From NCBI RefSeq assembly GCF_002086795.1, contig NZ_MVIM01000005.1:124001-188000 (forward strand): 64,000 bases of DNA, read 5' to 3'. The DNA is from Mycolicibacterium tusciae. GTDB lineage: Bacteria > Actinomycetota > Actinomycetes > Mycobacteriales > Mycobacteriaceae. The notes under the pieces are model-generated. The model was not told the DNA's origin, made no database searches, and was given only the letters and a program-made list of their open reading frames with translations. Below are positions 42,256 through 50,493 of this stretch, piece after piece. A program made the translations under genes and the position numbers. Within the stretch, counting starts at the first letter, position 1. Each line of letters starts with the position of its first letter.

Positions 42256-43968
42256 TCACACTCGCGCTGGTTTCGGTGCGGCGAGTTCTGCGAGAGCGGA
42301 CATGAACAACTCGTCCATCTGCGGGCTCAAGTCGGCCAAACTCGGGGCGCTGGCAAAGCTCGCGGCGCCGAAGACGCGCTCCAGCACATCGGTTTCCGTG
42401 GAAGTGCCGATGGACAGACACAGGCAGGCAATGCCGTCGGCGCGGAGCTCTTCGAGGGCCTTACTGGAGTCGGCTTCGGCGTAACGTCCTTCGTAGCCGT
42501 CGTCGTAGGGAAAGCCGTCCGAAAGGACGAGCAGCAGCCGATTAGGCGTGCCGGCCTCGTTCTTGAGAACCTCGCCCGCCCCACGGATTCCGGCGCCAAG
42601 TCGGGTGTAACTCGCTGGTTCGAGCCGGTTGAGACGGGCTCGTCCGACGACGCCGAAATTCTGGTCGAACGTCTTGATGGCCGGCAGATGCACCGCGTGG
42701 CGACCCTGTGATCGGAATGCGTATACGGCGACGCGGTCACCGAGCTCTTCAAGTGTGACAGCCAGAGTGGCGGCCGCCCGTCGCTGGTGGTCGTGCACCG
42801 CGAGGCCGTCAGAATCGGCGTCCACCGCGGATCCGGAGGCGTCGATCAGAATGAGCACGCCGAGATTGCGGGCGAGTTTGCGGCGCTCCAGGTAGACGTG
42901 CTCGGGCGCGGAAAAGCCGGATTGCAGATCGACGAACAGGTCGATGAGCGCCTCGATGTCGAGGTCGTCCCCGTCGGCGCGGCCGCGCAGAACCTTCGGG
43001 CCGAGCCCGACGCGAGCCAGGCGGCGCCGCAACACGTCGTCGCGCGCAACGCCGGCATCGGTGACGTTGGCTGCGCCGGTCAACGGGAAGTTGATGACCC
43101 GGCACCAATCCGGCTTGTACCGCTCGTTGAAGACGTCCCACTCCGGGTACAGCGCGCCGCCGACACCCACCGCGGAACCGGGCTTGGCGTCGTCGGTGAA
43201 CTGGATCTTCGTCGGGATGGGCCGGGCGTTGGCCCCAGCCTCCTGCACCCGCCGGACGGAGCGAACCGTCATTTCGGCGCCCGCGGGGCCCTCACCTTGG
43301 GAACGCTTCCCGCCGAACATCTTCCGGAAGTAGTCCGACATCGACTGGTTGTTGAAGAGCGGACTCTCGAACAGCTTGAGGATCTTGCTCTCGCCAGACT
43401 TGCCGCCGTCGTCGTCTGTGTCTTCGTCGTCGTCCTCGGACTCGGACATGTCGATGGGGTCGAACTGCAGTTTGAGGTCCTTGTTGGTTGCCTGCCCGCC
43501 GGGCCCGGCGGCCGAGCCCAGCAACCGGGAGGGTTTGATGACGCCGAACCATCCCGGTGGATCGGCGACCTCGGCTCGGCTCTTGGCCACCTCGAGTGAC
43601 TCGTCGGCGGTCGTGGTGCTGGGCCGTCCATCGGGGAGGAGCGCGGCGTCAACTGGAATCCGTTGGGCGAGTTCGACGAGCACTCGGTGACCTTCGAGCG
43701 CCAGGTAGCGGCGCGCCATCGTGGCCCTCGCGCGCAAGCCTTTCACCAATCTCGCGTCAAGGCTGCCCGCGCCGAGAAGTGCGGCCTGCAGCAGCATCTC
43801 GCGGCGCTGCTCTTCGACGGAACCACCTGCCGAGACGAAGATGAACTGGCCGTTCGTGTGCGCGGGCTGGCCGGTCGGCGCCTCGGCGACGTCGACGGAC
43901 CTGCCGGCGATGTAGGTGGCGAGGAACCGGAACCGGTCCGGATTGTTGGGATCGGCAGCGACGGTCAC
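42256..43968 (-). CDS. VWA domain protein, NorD/CbbO-like
   Basis: 570 aa. C-terminal von Willebrand A domain with the MIDAS motif D376-A-S378-G-S380 and a later VLSDGFPYDDGY segment. Residues ~174-189 form an acidic Asp/Glu stretch. The N-terminal half has the conserved helical part seen in NorD/CbbO. It works with a MoxR-type AAA+ ATPase (NorQ/CbbQ) to remodel or insert metal into a partner protein. It overlaps the ATPase gene by 4 bp. Partner enzyme unknown; the AveC-like membrane protein in the same operon is the nearest candidate. Confidence 0.9.
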   Translation of the reverse strand: MTVAADPNNPDRFRFLATYIAGRSVDVAEAPTGQPAHTNGQFIFVSAGGSVEEQRREMLLQAALLGAGSLDARLVKGLRARATMARRYLALEGHRVLVELAQRIPVDAALLPDGRPSTTTADESLEVAKSRAEVADPPGWFGVIKPSRLLGSAAGPGGQATNKDLKLQFDPIDMSESEDDDEDTDDDGGKSGESKILKLFESPLFNNQSMSDYFRKMFGGKRSQGEGPAGAEMTVRSVRRVQEAGANARPIPTKIQFTDDAKPGSAVGVGGALYPEWDVFNERYKPDWCRVINFPLTGAANVTDAGVARDDVLRRRLARVGLGPKVLRGRADGDDLDIEALIDLFVDLQSGFSAPEHVYLERRKLARNLGVLILIDASGSAVDADSDGLAVHDHQRRAAATLAVTLEELGDRVAVYAFRSQGRHAVHLPAIKTFDQNFGVVGRARLNRLEPASYTRLGAGIRGAGEVLKNEAGTPNRLLLVLSDGFPYDDGYEGRYAEADSSKALEELRADGIACLCLSIGTSTETDVLERVFGAASFASAPSLADLSPQMDELFMSALAELAAPKPARV

Positions 43969-44813
43969 GTCTGTGGTTGAACGTCGCCGCCGCCGCGGTT
44001 CCGGGGCAGGACGGCGTTGACGAGTTCATCGAGGGCGCGGATGACTTCCTCGTCGTCGGAGAGCACCTGGACGACGGCCGCGTGGACTGCGCTGTGCAGG
44101 TTCAGCCCTTCGGCCGCGAGGCCGCCGGCGAGGATCAACATGCGCGTGGAGGACACTTCGCGCAACGGCGAGCCATCCAGGTTTCGGATGGCATAGGCGA
44201 GCTTGACCAACGAACGCGCGGTCTCGGTATCGATTCCGGCTTCGTACGCCACCACCTCCGTCTCGACCTCCGGGGAGGGATAGCCCAGTTCGATGGCGAT
44301 GAAGCGCTGACGGGTCGACTCCTTGAGGTTCTTCAAAACGCTTTGGTAGCCGGGGTTGTAGGAGATCACCAGCTGAAACCCGGGCGCCGCCTGCAATGTC
44401 GTGCCGAGCCGGTCGACAGGCAGTTCGCGGCGGTGATCGGCAAGCGGATGGATGACCACAGTGGTGTCCTGGCGCGCCTCCACCACCTCGTCCAGATAGA
44501 AGATGGCGCCCTCGCGCACCGCGCGGGTCAGCGGCCCGTCGACCCAGACCGTCTCACCGCCCTTCAGCAGGAATCGGCCGACCAGATCTGCCGATGTCAT
44601 GTCCTCGTGGCCGGCGACGGTGATCAGCTCCCGGCCCAACTGGTGAGCCATCGCCTCGACGAAGCGTGTTTTCCCGCAACCCGTAGGGCCTTTCAACAGC
44701 ACCGGCAGGCCGCGGCGAGCCGCCGCGCGGAAGACCTCCACCTCATCGCGCACCGCACGGTAGAACGGCGCGTTCGAAACGGGGGTGACTACCGCAGAAG
44801 TACTGTTGCGCAT
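43965..44813 (-). CDS. AAA+ ATPase, NorQ/CbbQ/NirQ family
   Basis: 282 aa. Walker A GPTGCGKT (42-49) and Walker B IFYLDE (Asp108, Glu109). The AGHEDMTSADLVGRFLLKGG loop and SSTRMLILAGGL near the C-terminus are family hallmarks. Such ATPases activate enzymes together with a VWA protein (Rubisco activation by CbbQO, nitric-oxide reductase maturation by NorQD). There is no norB, norC or Rubisco gene in the window. ATG 44813 follows the AveC-like gene stop without a gap; AveC-NorQ-NorD form an operon. Confidence 0.92.
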   Translation of the reverse strand: MRNSTSAVVTPVSNAPFYRAVRDEVEVFRAAARRGLPVLLKGPTGCGKTRFVEAMAHQLGRELITVAGHEDMTSADLVGRFLLKGGETVWVDGPLTRAVREGAIFYLDEVVEARQDTTVVIHPLADHRRELPVDRLGTTLQAAPGFQLVISYNPGYQSVLKNLKESTRQRFIAIELGYPSPEVETEVVAYEAGIDTETARSLVKLAYAIRNLDGSPLREVSSTRMLILAGGLAAEGLNLHSAVHAAVVQVLSDDEEVIRALDELVNAVLPRNRGGGDVQPQT

Positions 44814-45974
44814 CTATTCTCCTCGTTCTAACGGAACGTTTTTCGGAAGCTCGACGCCCTCGGGGAGGACGAGTTCACCCTCGTGGTTGATGTAGCCCGA
44901 ATTGGTCAGCGGCATCGGCAACGCCGGATCGGGGCACGGCCGATCGGTGTCTTCACCGCAGATGCCCATCAGGAAGTACGACCGCTTCAGGACATCCTCC
45001 GGCCAGGGATCCTGGTGCATGGCGAAGAACTGTGCCGGAATGTTGTAGAACACGAAGAAGAAGGCGCTGCACGCCGCGAAAATCGCCAGGAAGCGGGTGA
45101 GCTGCTGCCTGACGAAACCGCCTCGCACCTGATCGAGTCCCCGCTCGACGACGGTCCGGCCATGGTCGTCGGTGAAGTAGCGCATGCAGCAAAGCCCGGC
45201 CTGGACGCCGCCCCACATGAGGCCTTCATAGAGCGGCCACTGGTAGTACGTGCCGGCATTGACCGATAACGCCTGAATTGCGCCGGGATAGGTGAACAGC
45301 CCCATCGGCATGAGGAACAGGCCCTCGATGACGAAATCGAAGAGAAAGGTCCAGGCGATCACCACGCCGATCAGCCCGAGGGTGTTGATGTTGGGGAACC
45401 GCTTCTTGGCCAATCGCATGACCGCGCAACCGAGCATGGTGCACAGCAAGACGAAAAAGTAACCCGGGGCATTCATCAGGATGGGTTCGGCCATCATGGC
45501 GCCCGGTTCCCCGAACGACACCCAACCTGGAATGTCCTGGACCCAGGAGCCCATGTTCCACATCCAGGTGTTGTAGGTGCTCCACGTATTGAAGTAGTTC
45601 AGCAGCGGATCCTGAAACCACAGCAGGCCGCAGGACACGAAAAGCATGCCGTCGAGGGTGATTCGTCGCTCCCGACGCCATGGCCGAATGAGGAACCACC
45701 AGATGGCGACTGGCATGCCGATCACGATCACCGCAGTCCACGTGAACAGGATCGCCTTCATGAACATCGGCGGGTCGGTCGGTCCCGCGGGAACCCGCTC
45801 AAAGTTGGGTCCAGTGACCCATTTGCCCCACACGAACAGCTGGAAGGCGAGAATCACACCGCCGACGGCGGCCCAGATTTTCACCGCGGGGATCTTGGAT
45901 TGAGGCTGCGCATTAAGCGATGCCTCATTCAGCGATTCGGTGACCACGGGCTTCTTCTGCGACAGATCGCTCAC
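44814..45974 (-). CDS. AveC-like integral membrane protein (copy 1)
   Basis: 386 aa with about seven hydrophobic segments (starting near residues 30, 70, 105, 165, 195, 245, 290). Conserved between the two copies: FQDPxLNY, a FDFxxExLxLxPxGxxxYPGAIQxLSxNAGTYYQWPxYEGLMWGG block, and a C-terminal GICGEDTDRPCP motif. The family includes AveC of avermectin biosynthesis. GTG 45974 follows GGAGGAG by eight bases. First gene of the AveC-NorQ-NorD operon; divergent from TetR at 46104. Enzymatic role unknown. Confidence 0.85.
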   Translation of the reverse strand: MSDLSQKKPVVTESLNEASLNAQPQSKIPAVKIWAAVGGVILAFQLFVWGKWVTGPNFERVPAGPTDPPMFMKAILFTWTAVIVIGMPVAIWWFLIRPWRRERRITLDGMLFVSCGLLWFQDPLLNYFNTWSTYNTWMWNMGSWVQDIPGWVSFGEPGAMMAEPILMNAPGYFFVLLCTMLGCAVMRLAKKRFPNINTLGLIGVVIAWTFLFDFVIEGLFLMPMGLFTYPGAIQALSVNAGTYYQWPLYEGLMWGGVQAGLCCMRYFTDDHGRTVVERGLDQVRGGFVRQQLTRFLAIFAACSAFFFVFYNIPAQFFAMHQDPWPEDVLKRSYFLMGICGEDTDRPCPDPALPMPLTNSGYINHEGELVLPEGVELPKNVPLERGE

Positions 45975-46048
45975 GACACCGTCTCCTCCGCACTTGTGGA
46001 TCGCATGGACCTCAGAGCTCCTCCCAAAGTGGCCGATGCGCCGAAAAT

Positions 46049-46072
46049 ATACCAGCCGGTATCTGAATGACC
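46049..46072. promoter_or_regulatory. Operator between AveC-like copy 1 and TetR
   Basis: ATACC (46049-46053) and GGTAT (46058-46062) are inverted arms with a 4-bp spacer, followed by CTGAATGACC. The 24-bp element is identical at 20 of 24 positions to the one at 47925-47948 in the duplicate cassette. Confidence 0.68.
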
Positions 46073-46103
46073 AAGGGGTCAAAACCTATGGCAAGATGGC
46101 GGC

Positions 46104-46706
46104 ATGGTTGAGCCTTGGACCAGGGAGCGACGGCTCGAGCGCACGCGCTCGCTGCTACTGGATGCCGCAGAACAGGTATTCGCCGAAAAAGGTTTCATCC
46201 CAGCGACTCTCGACGACATCGCGAAAGCGGCCGGCTACTCGAAAGGCGCGATCTACAAGTACTTCGCCACCAAGGAAGAACTGTTCCTGGCTGCGAGCGA
46301 CCGGTACTGGCGTCGCTACTTCGACAATTTCGCCGAAGTGATGTCGTCGTCGGATCACATCGGGGCACGCGAGCTGGAAGACATCGGCCAGCGGTGGCGC
46401 CACTTGAGTCAAGACCGCGGCGCCGAGCATGCCGCACTGGGGCTGGAGTTCAACCTCTATCTACTGCGCAACCCGGAGGCCCGGGAACGCGTGGCCGCCA
46501 AGCGATCCGAGGTCGTCGACCAGCTCGCGAATTACATCGTCGAGGGCATCGAGAGTCTCGGCGCGACCCTGTTGATCCCAGCGGCGACGTTCGCCCACAT
46601 CATCATCGCGACGACTGACGCCGTCGAGCTGGGCAGTCACCTCGACGATGTCGACCTGTATCAGGCGATGGTCGAGATGTACGTGTCGGCCGTCAAGATG
46701 CCCTGA
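46104..46706 (+). CDS. TetR family transcriptional regulator (copy 1)
   Basis: 200 aa. HTH at about residues 18-60 (LLLDAAEQVFAEKGFIPATLDDIAKAAGYSKGAIYKYFATKEELFLAASDRYWRR). Very similar to the copy at 47984 over its full length, which has the same size. ATG 46104. It probably represses the AveC-NorQ-NorD operon and itself from the palindrome at 46049 (inference). Ends 4 bp from the AveC-like copy 2 stop. Confidence 0.9.
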   Translation: MVEPWTRERRLERTRSLLLDAAEQVFAEKGFIPATLDDIAKAAGYSKGAIYKYFATKEELFLAASDRYWRRYFDNFAEVMSSSDHIGARELEDIGQRWRHLSQDRGAEHAALGLEFNLYLLRNPEARERVAAKRSEVVDQLANYIVEGIESLGATLLIPAATFAHIIIATTDAVELGSHLDDVDLYQAMVEMYVSAVKMP

Positions 46707-46710
46707 GGAC

Positions 46711-47880
46711 TCACCTGCCCGGCTGAATGGGGACGACCGGCGGAATTTCTACGCCCTCGTGGAGTACCAGTTCGCCGTCGTGATTGATGAAGCCCGAGCG
46801 CTTGGTCGGATGCGGTAGATCGGGATTCGGGCACGGTCGGTCCGTTCCCTCACCGCAGATGCCGGGATTGAAGTACGAGCGCTTCTGCACGTCCTCCGGC
46901 CACGGGTCGCCCTGCATGCCGAGCCAGGTCGCGGGCACGTTGTAGAAGAGGAAGAAGCATGCGCTGACGCCGCCGAAGATCGCCAGGAAGCGGATGAACC
47001 GTTGTTTGACGAACCCGCCGCGGATGCTGTCCAGGCCACGTTCGACCAGGGTGCGTCCGCGGTCATCGGTGAAGAAGCGCAGGCAGCACAGTGCCGTCTG
47101 GACGCCACCCCACATCAACCCCTCGTAGACAGGCCACTGGTAGTAGGTCCCGGCGTTGAATGACAGCGACTGGATGGCGCCGGGGTAGGAATAGAAGCCG
47201 ATCGGAAGGAGGACGAGCGCCTCCATGATGAAGTCGAAGACGAACGCGATCGCATAGGTGACCAAGACCAGCCTCAGATTGCTGATTTCGGGCCAACGCT
47301 TCTTGATCCTTCGCATGAGCCAACACCCGACGATGGTGAGCAGCAGCACGCCGTACATGTAGCCGGGGATGTTGGTCAGCAGCGGTTCGGGCACCGTATG
47401 GCCCGGTTCCTCGTGTGCCACCCAGCCCGGAATGTGCGGTGCCCATGAGCCTCGATTCCACAGCCAGGCGTTGTACGTGCACCAGGTGCTGTAGTAGTTG
47501 AGCATCGGATCCTGAAACATCATCAGGCCCATCGACACCAGCAGCATGCCGTCGAGCGTGATGCGCTTCTCCCGCACCCAGGGCCGGATGATGAAGAACC
47601 ACAGGGCGACTGGCAGGCCGACCCAGAGCACCACCGCGTTGGCGATCAGCGGAATCTTCATGTACAGCGGTGGCTCGCTTGGGCCCCCCGCCACCGGTTC
47701 GAAGTAGGGTCCGGTGACCCACCGGACGAACACATAGAGGGTGTATGCCAGGAACACGGTGCCGACCGTCGCCCAGATCTTGATGGCGTTCGACGGGCGC
47801 GAGGTCTCCGCGCTGAGGCCCGTAACGCCGCTCACCGATTCGGTGACCGGGGCCTTCCGCTTGTTCGACAACTCGCTCAC
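46711..47880 (-). CDS. AveC-like integral membrane protein (copy 2)
   Basis: 389 aa, homologous to copy 1 from end to end (ITLDGMLLVSMGLMMFQDPMLNYYSTW, FDFIMEALVLLPIGFYSYPGAIQSLSFNAGTYYQWPVYEGLMWGG, GICGEGTDRPCP). About seven hydrophobic segments. GTG 47880 follows GGAGG by four bases. Single-gene transcript, divergent from TetR copy 2. Unlike copy 1, it has no NorQ/NorD genes of its own. Confidence 0.85.
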   Translation of the reverse strand: MSELSNKRKAPVTESVSGVTGLSAETSRPSNAIKIWATVGTVFLAYTLYVFVRWVTGPYFEPVAGGPSEPPLYMKIPLIANAVVLWVGLPVALWFFIIRPWVREKRITLDGMLLVSMGLMMFQDPMLNYYSTWCTYNAWLWNRGSWAPHIPGWVAHEEPGHTVPEPLLTNIPGYMYGVLLLTIVGCWLMRRIKKRWPEISNLRLVLVTYAIAFVFDFIMEALVLLPIGFYSYPGAIQSLSFNAGTYYQWPVYEGLMWGGVQTALCCLRFFTDDRGRTLVERGLDSIRGGFVKQRFIRFLAIFGGVSACFFLFYNVPATWLGMQGDPWPEDVQKRSYFNPGICGEGTDRPCPNPDLPHPTKRSGFINHDGELVLHEGVEIPPVVPIQPGR

Positions 47881-47924
47881 GACGCCTCCTGCACCCGATT
47901 TGTGCGCACCCACTCCGAAGCAAG

Positions 47925-47948
47925 ATACCAGTGAGTATCTGAATGTCC
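47925..47948. promoter_or_regulatory. Operator between AveC-like copy 2 and TetR
   Basis: AGATAC (47923-47928) and GTATCT (47935-47940) are perfect arms with a 6-bp spacer. The CTGAATGTCC that follows matches the site at 46049-46072. Confidence 0.68.
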
Positions 47949-47983
47949 AGAGGGATTCTCAGATTCTGTGGCAGACTTTTGTC

Positions 47984-48586
47984 ATGGTCGAGCGCTGGAC
48001 ACGGGAACGACGGCTCGAGCACACACGTTCCCTGCTGCTCGACGCCGCCGAGGATGTATTCGCTGAAAAGGGTTTTGCGCCAGCAACTCTCGACGACATC
48101 GCACACGCGGCCGGTTACACCAAGGGCGCGATCTACAAGCACTTCGCCACCAAAGAGGATCTCTTCCTAGCGGTCAGCGACCGCTACTGGCGGCGTTATT
48201 TCGACAACTTCGCCGAGGTGATGGCGTCGTCGGAACACATCGGCTCTCGCGAACTCGACGAGATCTCCGCGCGGTGGCGCCTTTTGAGCCGTGACCGCGG
48301 TGCTGAGCACTCCGCGTTGGGTCACGAGTTCACGCTCTACCTGATCCGCAATCCCGAGGCGCGCGAACGAGTGGCGAAGAAGAGGACGGAGGTCGTCGAG
48401 GCGCTCGCGACGTTCATCACCGATGGCATCGACAGGCTCGGCGGGGCATTGCTGATCCCGCCGCTGACATTCGCCCAGGTGCTCGTCGCAACCAGCGACT
48501 CGGTCGTGTTGGGCAGTGAACTCGACGACGTCGATCTCTACCGGCCGGTCATCGAAATGTACGTGTCGGCCATCAAGCTGCCGTGA
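47984..48586 (+). CDS. TetR family transcriptional regulator (copy 2)
   Basis: 200 aa, same length and architecture as copy 1 (WTRERRLEHTRSLLLDAAEDVFAEKG, YTKGAIYKHFATKEDLF, DRYWRRYFDNFAEVM). ATG 47984 is chosen because the protein then aligns to copy 1 from residue 1; the frame is open upstream but is shadow sequence. Divergent from AveC-like copy 2. The two regulators could bind each other's sites. Confidence 0.9.
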   Translation: MVERWTRERRLEHTRSLLLDAAEDVFAEKGFAPATLDDIAHAAGYTKGAIYKHFATKEDLFLAVSDRYWRRYFDNFAEVMASSEHIGSRELDEISARWRLLSRDRGAEHSALGHEFTLYLIRNPEARERVAKKRTEVVEALATFITDGIDRLGGALLIPPLTFAQVLVATSDSVVLGSELDDVDLYRPVIEMYVSAIKLP

Positions 48587-48604
48587 GGCTGCCCGCCCGC
48601 CGAG

Positions 48605-48754
48605 TCAGATAGTCGATCTGCAGATGGATCGAGCGGCGGCAGCCCTGTCTAGCCGAGGTCGGTTCTCGCCAGACGCATCCCACAGCATGACGAGCGGCAC
48701 CGGGATCACCGGCACGCCGAAAGCCAGCACCCACCTGTCGCGAAGCCCGGACAC
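48605..48754 (-). CDS. Possible 49-aa small membrane protein
   Basis: Small open frame in the 301-bp gap between TetR copy 2 and the Rieske gene: GTG 48754 to TGA 48605. The segment WVLAFGVPVIPVPLVMLW looks like one membrane helix, and the codons of the first half have the high-GC third positions of real genes while the second half does not. It could be a remnant of a longer gene. No ribosome site stands out. Otherwise this gap holds a CAACTACTTG element at 48765. Confidence 0.25.
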   Translation of the reverse strand: MSGLRDRWVLAFGVPVIPVPLVMLWDASGENRPRLDRAAAARSICRSTI

Positions 48755-48764
48755 GGACTAATAT

Positions 48765-48774
48765 CAACTACTTG
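48765..48774. promoter_or_regulatory. Variant of the CAAGTACTTG element upstream of Rieske gene
   Basis: CAACTACTTG differs by one base from the perfect palindrome CAAGTACTTG at 52242-52251. It is 113 bp upstream of the Rieske start. Weak on its own, but it lies ahead of the operon that contains the MarR gene. Confidence 0.35.
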
Positions 48775-48887
48775 CGATTGCTCTGCGAAGCATATACCGT
48801 CGGCGCAACGGGCTCTCGCAGATTGCGCCAAACACCCACGGCGCGTGCGGTATGACTAGACCACCACCACGTGGACAGGAGAAGCCG

Positions 48888-50153
48888 ATGCCTCGATTTC
48901 CCAAGCCGCCCGAGGGCAGCTGGACCGAGCATTACCCACAGTTGGGGACCGGGCCGGTGTCCTACGAGGACTCGGTGGATCCGGAGTTCTACGAACTCGA
49001 GCGCAAGGCGGTGTTCAAACGCGCGTGGCTGAACGTCGGTCGCGTCGAACAGATTCCGCGCAAGGGCAGCTACTTCACCAAAGAGCTCAAGGTGGTCAAC
49101 ACCTCCATCATCGTGGTGCGCACCACCAACGGAGAGGTGAAGGCGTATCACAACATCTGCCGGCACCGCGGCAACAAATTGGTGTGGAACGACATGCCGC
49201 TGGAGGAGACCAGCGGTGTGTGCCGTCAGTTCACGTGCAAGTACCACGCCTGGCGCTACGACCTCGACGGGAACCTCACGTTCGTTCAGCAGGAGGGGGA
49301 GTTCTTCGACCTCGACAAGAGCCGCTACGGTCTGGTGCCCGTGCACTGCGAGGTGTGGGAGGGCTTCATCTTCGTCAACTTCGCCGAGGCGCCCGAGCAG
49401 TCCCTTCGCGACTTCCTGGGGCCTCTGATCACGGATCTCGAGGGTTATCCGTTCGACAAGATGACGTCCCGGTTCTACTACCGCTCCGAGGTGAAGGCGA
49501 ACTGGAAGCTCTACATGGATGCGTTCCAGGAGTTCTATCACGCGCCTGTGCTGCATGCGAACCAGTCGCCGACCGCCTACTCGAAGGCGGCGGCAGAGGC
49601 CGGGTTCGAGGCGCCCCACTACCGCATCGAAGGTCCGCACCGGTTGGTGAGCACCTCCGGTATCCGCGCGTGGGAGATGGCCGACGAGATGCGCAAACCG
49701 ATCGAGGACATCTGCCAGAGCGGGCTCTTCGGGCCGTGGGACAAGCCGGATCTGGGGGAGATGCCGAGAGGCCTCAATCCCGCGAAATGTGATCCGTGGG
49801 GCCTGGATTCGTTCCAGCTCTTCCCCAACTTCGTCATTCTGTTCTGGGGTCAGGGTTGGTACTTGACGTACCACTACTGGCCGACGTCATACAACACGCA
49901 TCTGTTCGAGGGCACGGTGTATTTCCCGCAGCCGAGAACGCCCCGGGAGCGCATCGCGCAAGAACTCGCCGCGGTGTCGTTCAAGGAGTACGGGCTGCAG
50001 GACGCCAACACACTCGAGGCGACGCAGACGATGGTCGAGTCGCGCGTGCTCGACAACTTCCTGCTCTGCGACCAGGAGGTGCTCATCCGCCATCTTCACA
50101 CCGAGACCGCGGCGTGGGTGCAGGATTACCGGAGCAAGACGGCGGGGGTGTGA
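48888..50153 (+). CDS. Rieske non-haem iron oxygenase, alpha subunit
   Basis: 421 aa. Rieske ligands Cys91/His93 and Cys117/His120; iron site His218, His223 (YHAPVLH) and Asp211. Strongly similar to the oxygenases at 16289 and 54100. ATG 48888 follows AGGAG by six bases. First gene of the operon Rieske-small protein-amidohydrolase-MarR; the reductase at 52266 is 2.1 kb downstream and probably supplies its electrons (inference). Confidence 0.93.
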   Translation: MPRFPKPPEGSWTEHYPQLGTGPVSYEDSVDPEFYELERKAVFKRAWLNVGRVEQIPRKGSYFTKELKVVNTSIIVVRTTNGEVKAYHNICRHRGNKLVWNDMPLEETSGVCRQFTCKYHAWRYDLDGNLTFVQQEGEFFDLDKSRYGLVPVHCEVWEGFIFVNFAEAPEQSLRDFLGPLITDLEGYPFDKMTSRFYYRSEVKANWKLYMDAFQEFYHAPVLHANQSPTAYSKAAAEAGFEAPHYRIEGPHRLVSTSGIRAWEMADEMRKPIEDICQSGLFGPWDKPDLGEMPRGLNPAKCDPWGLDSFQLFPNFVILFWGQGWYLTYHYWPTSYNTHLFEGTVYFPQPRTPRERIAQELAAVSFKEYGLQDANTLEATQTMVESRVLDNFLLCDQEVLIRHLHTETAAWVQDYRSKTAGV

Positions 50154-50154
50154 G

Positions 50155-50493
50155 ATGACAAGTGCCGAGCCGAAACTGCCGCCCGAATTCGCCGATCTCG
50201 AGCAGTTCTCGGACTGGTGCCTGGGCACCGAGGCCGAACGGTATGCCAAGCGGCTGGCCAGCTCGATGCAGGAGATCCAAGCCTTCTACGACGCGATCAC
50301 CGCGCGCGCGGAGGAAGCCATCGCGTATTGCGACAAATTCTCGCTGGACGACATGCCAGAGGACGTTCTCAATCTGATGCACCTCCTCTACTCGATGATC
50401 CAGGCGTCGTTCCCCGTCGAGTGCTGGAAGCAACCCAAGGTGCCCGACTCGGGCGCCACCACGCTGGACTGCGTCTCAGAACCTGTGCCATGA
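50155..50493 (+). CDS. Uncharacterised ~110-aa protein paired with Rieske oxygenase (copy 2 of 3)
   Basis: 112 aa. PEFADLEQFSDWCLGTEAERYAKRL at the N-terminus is nearly the same as in copy 1; the FYDA, YCDKFSLDDMPED and SMIQASFPVE blocks are shared with the other copies. GTGAGATG junction: ATG 50155 follows the oxygenase stop by one base. The stop overlaps the amidohydrolase start (ATGA). No known domain. Confidence 0.78.
   Translation: MTSAEPKLPPEFADLEQFSDWCLGTEAERYAKRLASSMQEIQAFYDAITARAEEAIAYCDKFSLDDMPEDVLNLMHLLYSMIQASFPVECWKQPKVPDSGATTLDCVSEPVP

Noticed and set aside
43965..44813. Calling the ATPase norQ of a nitric-oxide reductase
   Set aside because: No norB or norC genes are in the window, so only the family name is used.
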